From: an uncultured Lachnospiraceae bacterium
Lineage (GTDB): Bacteria > Bacillota > Clostridia > Lachnospirales > Lachnospiraceae
Assembly: GCA_947625775.1 (NCBI GenBank)
Contig: CANQPM010000011.1
Span: forward strand, 54,980-118,979
Direction: 5' to 3'
DNA length: 64,000 bases
In this document: in pieces, positions 1-8,489 of the stretch
Layout: every line of letters begins with the position of its first letter
How positions within the stretch are numbered: the first letter of the stretch is position 1
The notes under the pieces: generated by a model
What the model was told of the DNA's origin: nothing
What the model saw: the letters and a program-made list of their open reading frames with translations, nothing else
The model's database searches: none
Made by a program: the position numbers and the translations under genes

Positions 1-626
1 CCAAGCATTGTCCTTACAGCTTCCTCTGTGAGAGCCTGAATTTCATCATATTTTCCAGCAGCTACGAGATCCTTCTTAACCATCCAAGAACCGCCACAGG
101 CGATAATCTTGTCAAATGCAAGATACTCGCAGATATTCTTTGCTGAAATGCCGCCTGTAGGCATAAACTTCATCTGTGTATAAGGCGCTGCCATAGACTT
201 AATCATATTTAAGCCGCCAGCCGCCTCTGCGGGGAAGAACTTGACAACCTCAAGCCCAAGCTCGATAGCCTGCTCAACATCTGAAGGATTTGCCGTACCA
301 GGAGTAACAGGAACGCCCTTATCAATACAATACTTAACAATCTTGGGATTTAAGCCTGGGCTTACGATAAACTTCGCACCCGCGTTTACGGCACGGTCAA
401 CCTGCTCTGTAGTGAGCACTGTGCCTGCGCCTACAAGCATCTCAGGGAACTTGCTTGACATAATTTTAATAGATTCCTCTGCCGCCGCTGTCCTGAACGT
501 AACCTCAGCGCAGGGAAGTCCGCCCTTTACAAGCGCCTGCGCCAAAGGTTCAGCGTCTTTAGCGTCATCTAATACAACAACAGGAACAATGCCTATTTTA
601 CTGATTTTCTCCAATACTTCATTCAT
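1..626 (-). CDS. eda: KDPG/KHG aldolase (Eda/KdgA), 3' end cut by window edge
   Basis: Cleaves 2-keto-3-deoxy-6-phosphogluconate to pyruvate and glyceraldehyde-3-phosphate, the last step of the hexuronate route in this operon. About 208 residues are visible; the family is usually 205-215, so only a few C-terminal residues lie outside the window. The start at 626 follows an AAGGGG ribosome site. Visible class I aldolase signatures are the catalytic Glu in EVTFR (about residue 41), the GAGTVL motif and the Schiff-base Lys in VKFFPAE (about residue 129), then FMPTGG for phosphate binding. It is the last gene seen in the uxaB-uxaA-kdgK-kduD-eda series and follows kduD after a 114-nt gap holding a small hairpin. 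Confidence 0.93.
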   Translation of the reverse strand, partial: MNEVLEKISKIGIVPVVVLDDAKDAEPLAQALVKGGLPCAEVTFRTAAAEESIKIMSSKFPEMLVGAGTVLTTEQVDRAVNAGAKFIVSPGLNPKIVKYCIDKGVPVTPGTANPSDVEQAIELGLEVVKFFPAEAAGGLNMIKSMAAPYTQMKFMPTGGISAKNICEYLAFDKIIACGGSWMVKKDLVAAGKYDEIQALTEEAVRTML

Positions 627-702
627 TTTAATCTTACCCCTTTCTAACATCAATTTATTTTTAAATGATTATGAAACGTACCCTCAATTGCACAAATTTC
701 CA

Positions 703-723
703 AGCCTGCAGCTTTTGCAGGCT
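703..723. other. intercistronic hairpin between kduD and eda
   Basis: Perfect inverted repeat with 8-bp arms (AGCCTGCA / TGCAGGCT) and a 5-nt loop. No uridine tract follows in the reading direction, so it looks like an mRNA-stabilising or processing hairpin rather than a terminator. Role inferred. Confidence 0.5.
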
Positions 724-740
724 CAGAAATTCTTTTGATC

Positions 741-1541
741 TTATTTAGGCTGTTTGCCGATGTAAGCAAGTATGCCTCCGTCTACATAGAGGATATGTCC
801 GTTTACGCCGTTTGAAGCGTCTGACGCGAGGAATACTGCAGGTCCGCCAAGCTCGTCAGGCTGAAGCCATCTGCCTGCGGGTGTCCTGTTTACAATAAAC
901 TGATCAAACGGATGTCTGCTGCCGTCAGGCTGTTTCTCGCGAAGCGGCGCTGTCTGCGGTGTCTCGATGTAGCCTGGTCCAATGCCGTTGCACTGAATAT
1001 TCTGGTCGCCGTACTCAGACGCTATATTCCTTGTGAGCATTTTAAGACCGCCCTTTGCAGCCGCATAAGCTGAAACTGTCTCGCGGCCAAGCTCTGACAT
1101 CATAGAGCAGATGTTTATAATCTTGCCGTGTCCTTTTTTAATCATTGAAGGGATAACTGCCTTTGAAACGATAAACGGAGCGTTGAGGTCAACGTCGATA
1201 ACCTGTCTGAACTCTGCCGCTGTCATATCGCACATAGGTATTCTCTTGATAATGCCCGCATTGTTTACGAGGATATCAATAACACCTACCTCTTTTTCAA
1301 TCTTTGCAACGAGCTCATTTACAGCCTCCTCGTTTGTAACGTCGCATACATAGCCGTGAGCCGTGATGCCAGCTTCCTTATATGAAGCAAGTCCCTTGTC
1401 AACAAGCTCCTGCTTAATATCATTAAATACGATTGTTGCCCCTGCCGCTGACATAGCCTTGGCAATGGCAAAACCTATGCCGTAAGATGCGCCTGTTACT
1501 AAAGCTACTTTGCCTTCAAGTGAAAATGGATTACTTGCCAT
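741..1541 (-). CDS. kduD: SDR dehydrogenase, KduD / gluconate 5-dehydrogenase type
   Basis: A 266-residue classical short-chain dehydrogenase. It shows the Rossmann motif TGASYGIG (residues about 17-24), NNAG (about 93-96), the catalytic Ser in ICSMMSE and the YAAAK catalytic Tyr/Lys pair. Sequences of this type are commonly labelled gluconate 5-dehydrogenase. In this operon the expected job is KduD: NAD-dependent interconversion of 2,5-diketo-3-deoxygluconate (from unsaturated galacturonate) with 2-keto-3-deoxygluconate, the substrate of the neighbouring kinase. The start is preceded by AGGAGGAAT at good spacing. Substrate is inferred from context. Confidence 0.85.
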   Translation of the reverse strand: MASNPFSLEGKVALVTGASYGIGFAIAKAMSAAGATIVFNDIKQELVDKGLASYKEAGITAHGYVCDVTNEEAVNELVAKIEKEVGVIDILVNNAGIIKRIPMCDMTAAEFRQVIDVDLNAPFIVSKAVIPSMIKKGHGKIINICSMMSELGRETVSAYAAAKGGLKMLTRNIASEYGDQNIQCNGIGPGYIETPQTAPLREKQPDGSRHPFDQFIVNRTPAGRWLQPDELGGPAVFLASDASNGVNGHILYVDGGILAYIGKQPK

Positions 1542-1649
1542 AATTTTATTCCTCCTAAATTTTTTATTTTTACTTCTATAAAATTTTCACAATCTTAAAT
1601 ATATCGCAAAATTGCCGTTTTCTGCATTTTTGCTGCTGAAACTCAAGAC

Positions 1650-1679
1650 TTCTCAGCCTGTACACTTACAGGCTGAGAA
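1650..1679. other. intercistronic hairpin between kdgK and kduD
   Basis: Perfect 13-bp inverted repeat (arm TTCTCAGCCTGTA) around a CACT loop, inside the 153-nt gap between kdgK and kduD. There is no T-run on the transcript side, so read-through with differential mRNA stability is more likely than termination. Role inferred. Confidence 0.6.
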
Positions 1680-1694
1680 TATCTTTTCGGCTTT

Positions 1695-2729
1695 TTATCT
1701 CTGTACACGTCCTGATGCATCTCCGCCTGCCAGAGTCTCAACCTCTTTCCTTGATACGAGGTTAAAGTCTCCAGGGATAGTATGCTTCAATGCAGATGCA
1801 GCTACGCCAAACTCAAGCGCATTCTTGAAATCCTTGCCGTCAAGGAGACCGCAGATTACGCCGCCTGCAAATGAGTCGCCGCCGCCGACACGGTCAACGA
1901 TAGGATGAATGCTGTACTGCTTTGAGTGATAAAATTCCTTTGTATCTCTTGAATAAATGCATGCAGACCAGCCGTTATCTGATGCTGAATGGCTTACTCT
2001 CAATGAAGAAATGCAATATTCAAAGTTGTAGTCAGCTACCATCTGTTCAAAGATTGACTTGTAACCCGCAAGCTCCAGATCGCCGCTTGTAACGTCTGTG
2101 TTGCCTGGCTTGTAGCCAAGTACGAGCTCTGCATCTTCCTCGTTTCCGATGCATACGTCAACATACTGCATAAGGTTCTTCATAACCTTCTGCGCCTTCT
2201 CTGAAGACCAGAGCTTCTTTCTGAAGTTCAAGTCTACTGAAACCTTAACGCCGTGCTTTTTAGCAGCCTTTAAAGCTTCCTCTGTGAGAACTGCAGCAGC
2301 GTCTGATACAGCGGGAGTAATGCCCGTGAAATGGAACCAGTCAGCTCCCTCAAAAATCTTGTCAAAATCAAAGTCAGCAGCCGTAGCCGTAGAGATAGAA
2401 GAATGAGCCCTGTCGTAAACTACCTTTGAAGGACGCATAGCAGAGCCAGACTCCAAATAATAAATGCCAAGTCTCTCGCCGCACTTAGCGATGTTTGTGG
2501 TGTCTACATTGTACTTTCTGAGAGCAGCAATAGCGCACTCGCCAAGCTCGTTATCAGGCACTGCCGTAACGAAGCTTGCGTTATGTCCGTAATTTGCAAG
2601 CGATACAGCCACGTTTGCCTCGCCGCCGCCATAGTTGATGTCAAACTCATCTGCCTGAATGAATTTCTCGTTGTTGGGTGTTGAGAGTCTCAGCATAATC
2701 TCGCCCATTGTAACTACTTTCTTTGCCAT
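1695..2729 (-). CDS. kdgK: 2-keto-3-deoxygluconate kinase, PfkB/ribokinase family
   Basis: Phosphorylates 2-keto-3-deoxygluconate (KDG) to KDPG for the downstream aldolase. The 344-residue protein has PfkB hallmarks: the N-terminal sugar-binding GGGEANVAVSLANYG segment (about residues 34-48) and the C-terminal DRVGGGDSFAGG block (about 285-296) carrying the catalytic base Asp and anion hole. The start follows a GGAGGAATTT ribosome site. It lies between uxaA and kduD, where both the altronate and the unsaturated-uronate routes produce KDG. Confidence 0.93.
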   Translation of the reverse strand: MAKKVVTMGEIMLRLSTPNNEKFIQADEFDINYGGGEANVAVSLANYGHNASFVTAVPDNELGECAIAALRKYNVDTTNIAKCGERLGIYYLESGSAMRPSKVVYDRAHSSISTATAADFDFDKIFEGADWFHFTGITPAVSDAAAVLTEEALKAAKKHGVKVSVDLNFRKKLWSSEKAQKVMKNLMQYVDVCIGNEEDAELVLGYKPGNTDVTSGDLELAGYKSIFEQMVADYNFEYCISSLRVSHSASDNGWSACIYSRDTKEFYHSKQYSIHPIVDRVGGGDSFAGGVICGLLDGKDFKNALEFGVAASALKHTIPGDFNLVSRKEVETLAGGDASGRVQR

Positions 2730-2819
2730 AATTAAAATTCCTCCATTTTATAATTTATTTTTATTATTTTTATCATTGATTGTTTTAAAATGACGCCGCT
2801 TTATATTTTTGCTTTCTTT

Positions 2820-4301
2820 TTATAATGTAACGCCCTGCTTAAATATCGCCATGTCATGGAAGCCCGCAAGCTCGCTCTTGACCTCTTTGCCCGAAGCAAT
2901 AGCAACCACCTCGTCAAAGAGCCTCTTGCCTGCCGCATCCAAATCCTCGCCCTCCGCGACTACGCCGGCATTGAAGTCAATCCAATTGTCCTTCTTGCCC
3001 GCAAGCCTTGAATTGCTCGAAATCTTCATGGTAGGCACAGGACATGCAAACGGCGTGCCTCTGCCCGTGGTAAACAGCACGATATGCGCTCCGCTTGCCG
3101 CAAGCGCTGTTGCTGCTACAAGGTCATTGCCTGGCGCACTGAGAAGATTAAGCCCTGGCGTGCTTACAACCTCGCCGTAGGCAAGCACTCCCTTTACAAT
3201 AGCGCTGCCTGACTTCTGCGTGCAGCCAAGTGACTTGTCCTCGAGAGTCGAGATGCCGCCCTTTTTATTGCCCGGTGAGGGATTTTCATATATTGTCTGG
3301 TTGTGACTCTTGAAATAATTCTTAAAATCGTTAATCAGGTCAACCGTCTTGTCAAACAGCTCCTTGTTTGCGCAGCGGTTCATAAGGATTGTCTCCGCAC
3401 CGAACATCTCGGGAACTTCGGTCAGTATGGTTGTACCCTTTTTGCTAATAAGAATATCTGAAAAGCGCCCTACTGTAGGATTTGCCGTGATGCCTGAAAA
3501 TCCGTCGCTGCCGCCGCACTTCATGCCGACGACAAGCTTTGATACACTTATCGGCTCTCTCTTGAACTGAGCGGCATATTCGGCAAGACCTTTTACAATC
3601 TCGACGCCCTCTGCTATCTCGTCGTCGCTTTCCTGTGCCACGAGGAATTTAATCCTATCAGAATTGATTTCCCCCATATAGCCCTTTAAAACATCAATGT
3701 TGCTGTTCTCGCAGCCAAGTCCCAGCACAAGCACTCCGCCTGCGTTCGGGTGGTTTATGAGATTGGCAAGTATCTGCCTTGTGTGCTCCTGATCGTCGCC
3801 CATCTGCGAGCAGCCGTAAGGGTGCGGGAATGCGCATACCGCCTCGATATTTTCCCTCACAAGCCCTTGTGAAAGCTCGGCGATTTTGCTTGCCACATTG
3901 TTTACGCAGCCAACTGTCGGTACAATCCAAATCTCATTTCTTACGCCTACCTTGCCGTTGTCACGGTTGTAGCCCATAAAGGTCACGTCGTCGGTAAATT
4001 TCTCCTCCGCAAAGCTTGGCTCATATGTGTATTCAAGCAAATCCCCGAGACCTGTCTTGATATTGTGGGTATGAATCCATTCGCCCTTTTTTACGGCTGC
4101 TGTCGTGTTGCCGATTCTAAAGCCGTATTTTATGACGGGCGTACCCTCGGGCATATCACAAAGTGCGAATTTATGCCCCGCGGGGATTTCCATTGTGGTC
4201 GTAACGCTCTCGCCGTTTACATTTACCGTAGTATTGGCGGGAATAACCTCCAGCGCTACAGCCACATTATCGTTTTCATTTATTTTAATTAAATTTGCCA
4301 T
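2820..4301 (-). CDS. uxaA: altronate dehydratase
   Basis: Dehydrates D-altronate to KDG in the galacturonate pathway. The 493-residue protein has an N-terminal SAF-type domain (about residues 1-95) and the large UxaA domain. Recognisable segments are AFPHPYGCSQMGDD, KCGGSDGFSGITANP and CTQKSGSAIV; the cysteines fit the metal-dependent UxaA/GarD family. The length matches the bacterial enzyme. It lies 19 nt downstream of uxaB, so translation within one operon is near certain. Confidence 0.95.
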   Translation of the reverse strand: MANLIKINENDNVAVALEVIPANTTVNVNGESVTTTMEIPAGHKFALCDMPEGTPVIKYGFRIGNTTAAVKKGEWIHTHNIKTGLGDLLEYTYEPSFAEEKFTDDVTFMGYNRDNGKVGVRNEIWIVPTVGCVNNVASKIAELSQGLVRENIEAVCAFPHPYGCSQMGDDQEHTRQILANLINHPNAGGVLVLGLGCENSNIDVLKGYMGEINSDRIKFLVAQESDDEIAEGVEIVKGLAEYAAQFKREPISVSKLVVGMKCGGSDGFSGITANPTVGRFSDILISKKGTTILTEVPEMFGAETILMNRCANKELFDKTVDLINDFKNYFKSHNQTIYENPSPGNKKGGISTLEDKSLGCTQKSGSAIVKGVLAYGEVVSTPGLNLLSAPGNDLVAATALAASGAHIVLFTTGRGTPFACPVPTMKISSNSRLAGKKDNWIDFNAGVVAEGEDLDAAGKRLFDEVVAIASGKEVKSELAGFHDMAIFKQGVTL

Positions 4302-4320
4302 TTAAACCCCCATATGACTT

Positions 4321-5784
4321 TTATTTAAAATTCTTCTCCAAAGCCTTTCTCATGCCGAGTGTCCTGATGTCTTCAAGATAAGAGGCTACCGCGTCGGCAA
4401 GTCCTGCAACCTTTGTCAGATCCTGGCCGTGGAAATCCGCGTTGCTAAGGTACAGATCCGTAAACTCCTTTGAGGGCTTAGAGCTGTTTGCCGCAAAGAA
4501 CTCAAGCACTGCCGCGTCGTCAAGGATATTGTACTCCTGTCCGTCCCTGTGTCCGATAAGCGCCTTCTCACGGATCTCGCTGCCTGTATAGAATGCCATG
4601 AGCGCCGCGATTGAGAAGGTAAGGTGCTTGGGAAGCTCGCCCTTTCTGTTAATGTACTCAAGCAATGAAGGAAGGCATCTTGCTCTCCACTTTGATACGG
4701 AGTTGAGTGAAATTGAAAGGAGCGCATGCTTTATATACGGATTCTTAAATCTGCCGTCTACTGCCTCTGCGAAGTTAATCAGGTCTTCCTTGGGAAGGTC
4801 GAGTGTCGGGATAACTTCATTATAAATCGTGTCATGCATAAATTTGCCGATTATCTCGTCTTCCATAGACTCTCTTACATAATCGTTGCCAGCAAGATAT
4901 GACGCAAGCACGAATGAGGTATGGGCGCCGTTTAAAATGCGCACTTTCCTCTGCTTGTACGGTTTCTGATTGTCTGTGTATATTACGGGAAGTCCTGCGT
5001 CGGGAAGCGGAAGCTCCTTGCTTATATCCTTTGAGCTTTCGATTACCCACAGGCCAAACGGCTCGGCTGTAACCACGATATTGTCCTGATAGCCTAAGTC
5101 TTTCCAGATTTCCTCTGCCTCGTCTCTGGGATAGCCTGTAACAATGCGGTCTACCAATGTAGATGTGAATACGCATGCATCGTCAAGCCACTTGGTAAAG
5201 CCGTCCTCGAGGTTCCAGAGCTTTGCAAATTTTACGACGCACTCTTTCAGATGAATACCGTTGTCGTCAATGAGCTCTACGGGAAGAATGATAAGTCCCT
5301 TGTCTGTAGCTCCGTTGAAATGCTTATATCTTGTGTAGAGCAGCTTGCAGAGCTTGCCGGGATATGTCTTGGGAGGGTTGCTCTCGAATTTATCGCTGTC
5401 GTCGTAAACGATTCCTGCCTCTGTCGTGTTTGAAACAATAAATCTCAGGGAGTCAAGCTTTGCGTAGCCGTCGTACTTCTCATACTCTTTATAAGCGTCA
5501 ACCGCGTCTGCAACGCTTGTGACTACTCTCTTGATTACTTTCGGCTCGCCGTCTACGATACCGCGCAGGCATACTGTGTACTGGCAGTCCTGATTGTGGA
5601 ACATATCGAGATTTCCAAAATCAATGGGTTTTACCAGAACTATGTCGCCGTCGAATTTACCTGTTTCATTTGCTATGTCGATGAAGTAATCGACAAAAGC
5701 ACGTAGGAAGTTGCCTTCGCCAAACTGAAGCACCTTAATAGGTCTTGTCTTTTTTCCGGTCTTAGCCGCGTTCAATAATTCCAT
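4321..5784 (-). CDS. uxaB: tagaturonate reductase (altronate oxidoreductase)
   Basis: NADH-dependent reduction of D-tagaturonate to D-altronate, the step before UxaA. The frame opens upstream, but the ATG at 5784 (MELLNAAKTG) is preferred because AGGAGATAAGAAA sits directly before it, giving 487 residues. The Rossmann-like start KVLQFGEGNFLRAFVDYFID and the LNGAHTS segment are typical of the mannitol dehydrogenase/UxaB family. It is the first gene of the operon and directly follows the promoter/operator region. No uxaC (uronate isomerase) is present in the window. Confidence 0.94.
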   Translation of the reverse strand: MELLNAAKTGKKTRPIKVLQFGEGNFLRAFVDYFIDIANETGKFDGDIVLVKPIDFGNLDMFHNQDCQYTVCLRGIVDGEPKVIKRVVTSVADAVDAYKEYEKYDGYAKLDSLRFIVSNTTEAGIVYDDSDKFESNPPKTYPGKLCKLLYTRYKHFNGATDKGLIILPVELIDDNGIHLKECVVKFAKLWNLEDGFTKWLDDACVFTSTLVDRIVTGYPRDEAEEIWKDLGYQDNIVVTAEPFGLWVIESSKDISKELPLPDAGLPVIYTDNQKPYKQRKVRILNGAHTSFVLASYLAGNDYVRESMEDEIIGKFMHDTIYNEVIPTLDLPKEDLINFAEAVDGRFKNPYIKHALLSISLNSVSKWRARCLPSLLEYINRKGELPKHLTFSIAALMAFYTGSEIREKALIGHRDGQEYNILDDAAVLEFFAANSSKPSKEFTDLYLSNADFHGQDLTKVAGLADAVASYLEDIRTLGMRKALEKNFK

Positions 5785-5848
5785 TTTCTTATCTCCTATC
5801 AATTTATTGTTTGTAGGCGCTGTGGTGACATCAATATATGGTATTTTC

Positions 5849-5862
5849 TGTAAGCACTTACA
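5849..5862. promoter_or_regulatory. palindromic operator at the uxaB transcription start
   Basis: TGTAAGCACTTACA: 6-bp arms around a 2-nt centre, just downstream of the predicted -10 box and overlapping the expected +1. A repressor site is the natural reading; the regulator is not in the window. Confidence 0.65.
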
Positions 5863-5868
5863 TATTAA

Positions 5869-5897
5869 ATTTTATATCGTTTTAGTTAGAAAGTCAA
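5869..5897 (-). promoter_or_regulatory. sigma-A-type promoter of the uxaB operon
   Basis: On the minus strand, TTGACT (5892-5897) is followed after exactly 17 nt by TAAAAT (5869-5874), about 85 nt upstream of the uxaB start codon. Confidence 0.75.
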
Positions 5898-5936
5898 CTA
5901 CCTTTAATTTGCTTTAGTAATTTCTTTAGAAATTTT

Positions 5937-5951
5937 TTGTAAACGGTTTCA
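5937..5951. promoter_or_regulatory. catabolite-responsive element (cre)-like site
   Basis: TTGTAAACGGTTTCA fits the published cre consensus WTGNAANCGNWNNCW at every defined position. It lies about 40 nt upstream of the -35 box. Either CcpA or another LacI-family uronate regulator could bind it. Confidence 0.7.
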
Positions 5952-6026
5952 TTTATTTGTATTTGATTGCTACTCGGTCGCCCTGACAAAAATATACATC
6001 CCATTCAGACTCGCCTGCGTTTTCTG

Positions 6027-7184
6027 TTATGCCTCTATGTGTTGTCTGATTTTTTCTAGGGTTTTGGATTTTTTTATGCGGTCCTGCTGGTCTTGGGCGG
6101 CTACTTCCATGATGAATACGCTTATTTCCCAGAAGATGTGTTTTGTTTTTTCGTCCATTTTTCTGTATTCGATGCCTATGTTGTGAAGCTTTTTGGGGGC
6201 GTCGGGCATTACGGTTTTCAGGTCTGTGAGGGTGCTGGCTTCTGTGATTTCTATGAGTTTGAAAAGGTTTTCCGTGAAATTGTCAACCTGCTCTCTGCTC
6301 ATGTCGTAAATCCACTGGTTGATTTTGTCGTAAAGCGCTTTGCGTGCAGGATCTGCGTCATTTGAGCGTACAAAGCTGTCACCTTCTACGCACCATGAGA
6401 GCGTCACGTGCTGGGATAGTCCGATTTGGGTGCTTTTTATGAGCGTATAGTCTGTTCTTGTTTCCATGAGAAGTCCGACGAATGAGCCGTCGGGGACTAT
6501 TTTGAAAATTTTGTCCCTGATGCTGTCGTAGTCGAGATGTTTCATAAATTCGGGGTGAAAGCCGGGACCGTCCATATCGTAGATGCGCGCTATTTTATGT
6601 TTTACATGGTCGTCGCAGCACATGGCGGCGTACACGGCGAGGTTGCCGCCTTTGGAATGTCCGCCCAGATACAGTCTTAGATTTTTGCGCTTGGTGAAAT
6701 GCTCCGCGATGTGGTTTAGATATTCCGCGCTTCTGATTTGCGCTCCTACAGGCGCCCTGCATGCCATGTAAAAATCTTCTTTCCAGCCTACAAGCTCGTC
6801 GTCGGTTCCTCTAAATGAAACAAATACGTCTCCGTTTCCCAATACAAAGGTGACTGCGCCAAACTGCACTGCGCTGTCGTTGTCTATTTCGTGTACGTAA
6901 AAGCAGGCGCGGGCGCTCCTGTAGCGGCGTGAGCTTGTCACTTTTTCAAAAAGCTCACGGTTTTTTTCAAGCTCCCATTTTACTGAAATAAAATTTTCCT
7001 TGTCGATTTCGCGCCCCAAATCCTCAAGCTTTATGGATGCGGGCGCTTCCTCAAGCGTCGGCACTATGCCGTCATAGACATAGTATGACAAGTGCGATAA
7101 AATCAGCCCGTCAAGCTCGCACATTGGCTTTTCCACGAAGGTATAGCCTCCAAATTCATCTATATATGAGATAACGTTTCCCAT
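6027..7184 (-). CDS. DUF2974 (Mbeg1-like) alpha/beta-hydrolase-fold protein
   Basis: A 385-residue soluble protein. The lipase-type nucleophile elbow GGHSKGGN (about residues 174-181) follows FVSFRGTDD, a lipase-3-like oxyanion segment. This pattern matches the DUF2974/Mbeg1-like family common in Clostridia, for which no physiological substrate is established. The ATG at 7184 is chosen because GGAGG lies at a suitable distance. No signal peptide or membrane segment is seen. It is separated from the uxaB operon by that operon's control region and from its upstream neighbour by about 90 nt, so it is probably independent of uronate use. Confidence 0.75.
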   Translation of the reverse strand: MGNVISYIDEFGGYTFVEKPMCELDGLILSHLSYYVYDGIVPTLEEAPASIKLEDLGREIDKENFISVKWELEKNRELFEKVTSSRRYRSARACFYVHEIDNDSAVQFGAVTFVLGNGDVFVSFRGTDDELVGWKEDFYMACRAPVGAQIRSAEYLNHIAEHFTKRKNLRLYLGGHSKGGNLAVYAAMCCDDHVKHKIARIYDMDGPGFHPEFMKHLDYDSIRDKIFKIVPDGSFVGLLMETRTDYTLIKSTQIGLSQHVTLSWCVEGDSFVRSNDADPARKALYDKINQWIYDMSREQVDNFTENLFKLIEITEASTLTDLKTVMPDAPKKLHNIGIEYRKMDEKTKHIFWEISVFIMEVAAQDQQDRIKKSKTLEKIRQHIEA

Positions 7185-7274
7185 TGCAAAGTATCCTCCC
7201 TTCATTGCTTATGTTCTGCAAGTTATTAAATAAAATCTCGCAAATGCCTATTAAGATTCGGCTACAGGCATTGC

Positions 7275-8423
7275 TCAATATAGCTCGCCGTCATAATACT
7301 GCAGCAGCAGGCTGACAACTCCGTCATACTGCTTTCTGCCCTCCTCGACGCCGTTTAATTTCAGCACTGTGTCTGTAAACATATTTGAAACCTCCCTCAC
7401 TGTCTCCGTTTTTATGACTGCCTTCTGCTCCACCTTGGCATTCTCTGCGGGGGTGAGGAAAATGTTGTCGTGGCTTACCAGACTGTTTATTTGGGCGTGG
7501 TCTTTATAAACCGCCGCGTCTTTGCCTATTGAGTAGTAAAATTCGTTGTTGACATAGTTCAGCACGCTTAGATAACCGCTGTACTGCATAAATTTATCGT
7601 CTGATTTTATGCAGGCAAGATAGCCTATCATATTCGCGTCGTCCTCGTTTAGAAAGCCCTTTGTATGCGCAAGCTCGTGGCAGACCGTCACAGGCACGTT
7701 TGCAATGTACATCATTGAATTGATGTTTGCCTCCATTGAAAACGGAAAATAGTAGCCCATTATGTTTTGCTGCGTGAAAAAGGCGGACATTTTCAGATAC
7801 TTGGGCGTCACATAATATCCGTTTAAAAGCTCATATTCCGCGCCCAGATTCCGCATTGCCTCCTGTGACAGCGAAAATAAGTCCTTGTCATAAATTATAT
7901 AGCCATATTCGTCACGCGTAAAGGCTGGCGCAAGTTCATTGCAGCGCATGACTATGTAATCGCGCAGGGCAGCAAGTTCTTCATTTGAGTACATTTTTTT
8001 ACCGCTCTCATTATTTCCGCCGACGTCGCTGTCCCCGTTTTTTGCACTGTCATATGTAAGATAGCGCTGTTCAAAATCGGGCGCATGGTAAAATATGGAA
8101 CAGTTTAATGTCATAATCCAGCACACCGCCCAGAATATCCATGCATACGCTCCCCAATATAGCCTGACTGCTTTTTTATGCTTATCTTTTCTGATTAAGC
8201 TCCAAAAAGAAAGGACTACTCCGAACACGGTCAAAAGCACTGCCAAAACCAGCATTATCTCGCCTGCGCTAAACGGCAGAAGGCTTGTGAGCCGCCCGTA
8301 TGTATTCACTATGACCGGCAGGACGTATCTTATATGCCAGTCGCAGAAATCTGGGCTGTTCCATGCCAGAATATTTATGAGTATTACCAAAACCAAGCCG
8401 CCAATGTATATTTTTCTGCGCAT
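7275..8423 (-). CDS. DUF3810 family membrane zinc-protease-like protein
   Basis: A 382-residue protein with three N-terminal hydrophobic segments (about residues 5-22, 52-76, 90-110) and a large presumably extracytoplasmic domain. That domain contains VCHELAHTKG, an HExxH-type zinc motif, and downstream NEDDANMIGYLAC, as in the DUF3810 family. Most such proteins are uncharacterised; metallopeptidase activity is inferred from the motif. It lies about 65 nt downstream of hflX and may be co-transcribed with it. Confidence 0.8.
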   Translation of the reverse strand: MRRKIYIGGLVLVILINILAWNSPDFCDWHIRYVLPVIVNTYGRLTSLLPFSAGEIMLVLAVLLTVFGVVLSFWSLIRKDKHKKAVRLYWGAYAWIFWAVCWIMTLNCSIFYHAPDFEQRYLTYDSAKNGDSDVGGNNESGKKMYSNEELAALRDYIVMRCNELAPAFTRDEYGYIIYDKDLFSLSQEAMRNLGAEYELLNGYYVTPKYLKMSAFFTQQNIMGYYFPFSMEANINSMMYIANVPVTVCHELAHTKGFLNEDDANMIGYLACIKSDDKFMQYSGYLSVLNYVNNEFYYSIGKDAAVYKDHAQINSLVSHDNIFLTPAENAKVEQKAVIKTETVREVSNMFTDTVLKLNGVEEGRKQYDGVVSLLLQYYDGELY

Positions 8424-8489
8424 TTACATCACCGCTCCCATTACTTTTGCGCGCAGCAAAGCATTTAAGTATCTGCGAAAAAGTCCTGT

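Noticed and set aside
3694..3930. Minus-strand open frame inside uxaA, and many similar long frames inside other genes
   Set aside because: Each lies fully within a well-supported gene in another frame, with Arg/Ser-rich composition and no ribosome site.
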